DNA of 14,848 nt, taken from positions 1 to 14,848 of the forward strand of contig JAFVZE010000307.1 in assembly GCA_017508315.1 (NCBI GenBank), written 5' to 3'. Position 1 is the stretch's first letter. The number at the start of each line of letters is the position of its first letter. This document shows, in pieces, positions 14,578-14,848 of this stretch. The notes beneath the pieces were generated by a model that was given only the letters and a program-made list of their open reading frames with translations, searched no databases and was not told the origin of the DNA. The DNA comes from Kiritimatiellia bacterium (lineage in GTDB: Bacteria > Verrucomicrobiota > Kiritimatiellia > RFP12 > UBA1067). A program made the translations under genes and the position numbers.

Positions 14578-14607
14578 TTGACACGGCACGGCTATGACGG
14601 CAATAAT
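14578..14607 (+). promoter_or_regulatory. Possible plus-strand sigma-70 promoter
   Basis: A perfect TTGACA at 14578-14583 is followed after 18 bases by AATAAT (five of six matches to TATAAT). Predicted transcription would start near 14614 and run rightward through the inverted repeat toward the window edge. No gene is visible downstream, so the call is tentative. Confidence 0.35.
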
Positions 14608-14627
14608 AATCACGTCTGAAAATAAAT

Positions 14628-14725
14628 ACTGTAGTACAGTTGCTGAAATGCGGCTCGTTAGATGTTTCAAAAGGTGGGGATATTCCCGCGTAACGGGTTA
14701 CTCGAATGTGCAACTGTTGTACAGT
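14628..14725. repeat. Pair of 16-base inverted repeats (ACTGTAnnACAGTTGC)
   Basis: The left copy at 14628-14643 reads ACTGTAGTACAGTTGC. The right copy at 14710-14725, read on the minus strand, is ACTGTACAACAGTTGC, so 14 of 16 bases match and only the central two differ. Each copy is itself near-palindromic (ACTGTA-G-TACAGT on the left). They are 66 bases apart. Paired regulator sites or ends of a very small element are both possible. Confidence 0.5.
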
Positions 14726-14848
14726 GATAGCGAAGCGATTTTGTCTGACGTTTTGGTGCGCTATATGACTTGCAAAACGCGTCGGATTTCGCGTCAACCG
14801 TACTCCGCTTTTGATATGGGCGATTTTCGCGTCCTTGCGACCGCTTGA

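Larger units (their letters stand above)
14394..14848. other. Gene-poor region upstream of the esterase
   Basis: I see no convincing gene in these 455 bases. The right part is visibly less GC-rich than the coding regions. Short open frames exist on both strands (for example an 84-residue plus-strand frame ending at 14848 and a 77-residue minus-strand frame at 14437-14670). They match no family I know, have no ribosome site and do not show the codon use of the neighbours. The stretch instead holds a LacI-type palindrome, small hairpins with a CCGAA repeat, a possible plus-strand promoter and a 16-base inverted repeat, each listed separately. A plus-strand gene beginning beyond the window would be consistent with this, but cannot be seen. 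Confidence 0.6.

Noticed and set aside
14594..14848. An 84-codon plus-strand open frame ending at the last base
   Set aside because: Its ATG lies upstream of the -10 of the only promoter nearby, it has no ribosome site and it matches nothing I know. It may be chance in a non-coding region.
1..14848. CRISPR array, mobile element, phage or defence locus
   Set aside because: I saw no regularly spaced direct repeats and no transposase, integrase, Cas, restriction or toxin-antitoxin motifs in any frame.

Overview
The window is GC-rich, densely packed bacterial chromosome. Every convincing protein gene lies on the minus strand, and the only plus-strand gene is a tRNA-Ala. The gene repertoire recalls the PVC superphylum, most likely Kiritimatiellota or Lentisphaerota: a secreted sialate O-acetylesterase, a membrane protein with DUF2723/GT117 character and C-terminal TPRs, a WPF-repeat protein of a type I associate with those groups, and a TadE-like pseudopilin segment. 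This placement is inferred from gene content, not from a marker-gene comparison.

Reading in the direction of transcription (right to left), there are four transcription blocks. (1) 14321-12771 is a single secreted SGNH esterase, preceded by a gene-poor, palindrome-rich stretch (14394-14848). (2) 12708-6644 is a tightly coupled four-gene block: metY, a small lipoprotein, a 1041-residue membrane/TPR protein and a WPF-repeat protein, joined by overlaps of 4, 4 and 11 bases. (3) 6428-1424 is gpmI, malic enzyme, an RluD-type pseudouridine synthase fused in frame to a TadE-like pseudopilin tail, and an M24 peptidase. All of these junctions are overlapping or under 20 bases. (4) 1398 to beyond position 1 is a secreted protein with a possible GspC/PilP-like domain and a long charged coiled coil, followed by a plsC-type acyltransferase cut by the window edge. 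A tRNA-Ala(CGC) at 6548-6623 is transcribed divergently from gpmI and converges on block 2.

An exact 10-mer, TTGGTATAAT, sits upstream of three of the minus-strand blocks. TGGTATAAT precedes the tRNA and TGCTATAAT precedes block 4. It reads as an extended -10 promoter and divides the window into the same units as the gene spacing.

The observations most worth following are the pseudouridine synthase-TadE fusion with an intact prepilin-peptidase-type motif in mid-protein, and the metY/lipoprotein/GT117-like/WPF-repeat block. In that block the GT117-like protein has lost the acidic residues expected at its N-terminal active-site motif. I see no CRISPR array, transposase, integrase, phage gene or recognisable defence system.
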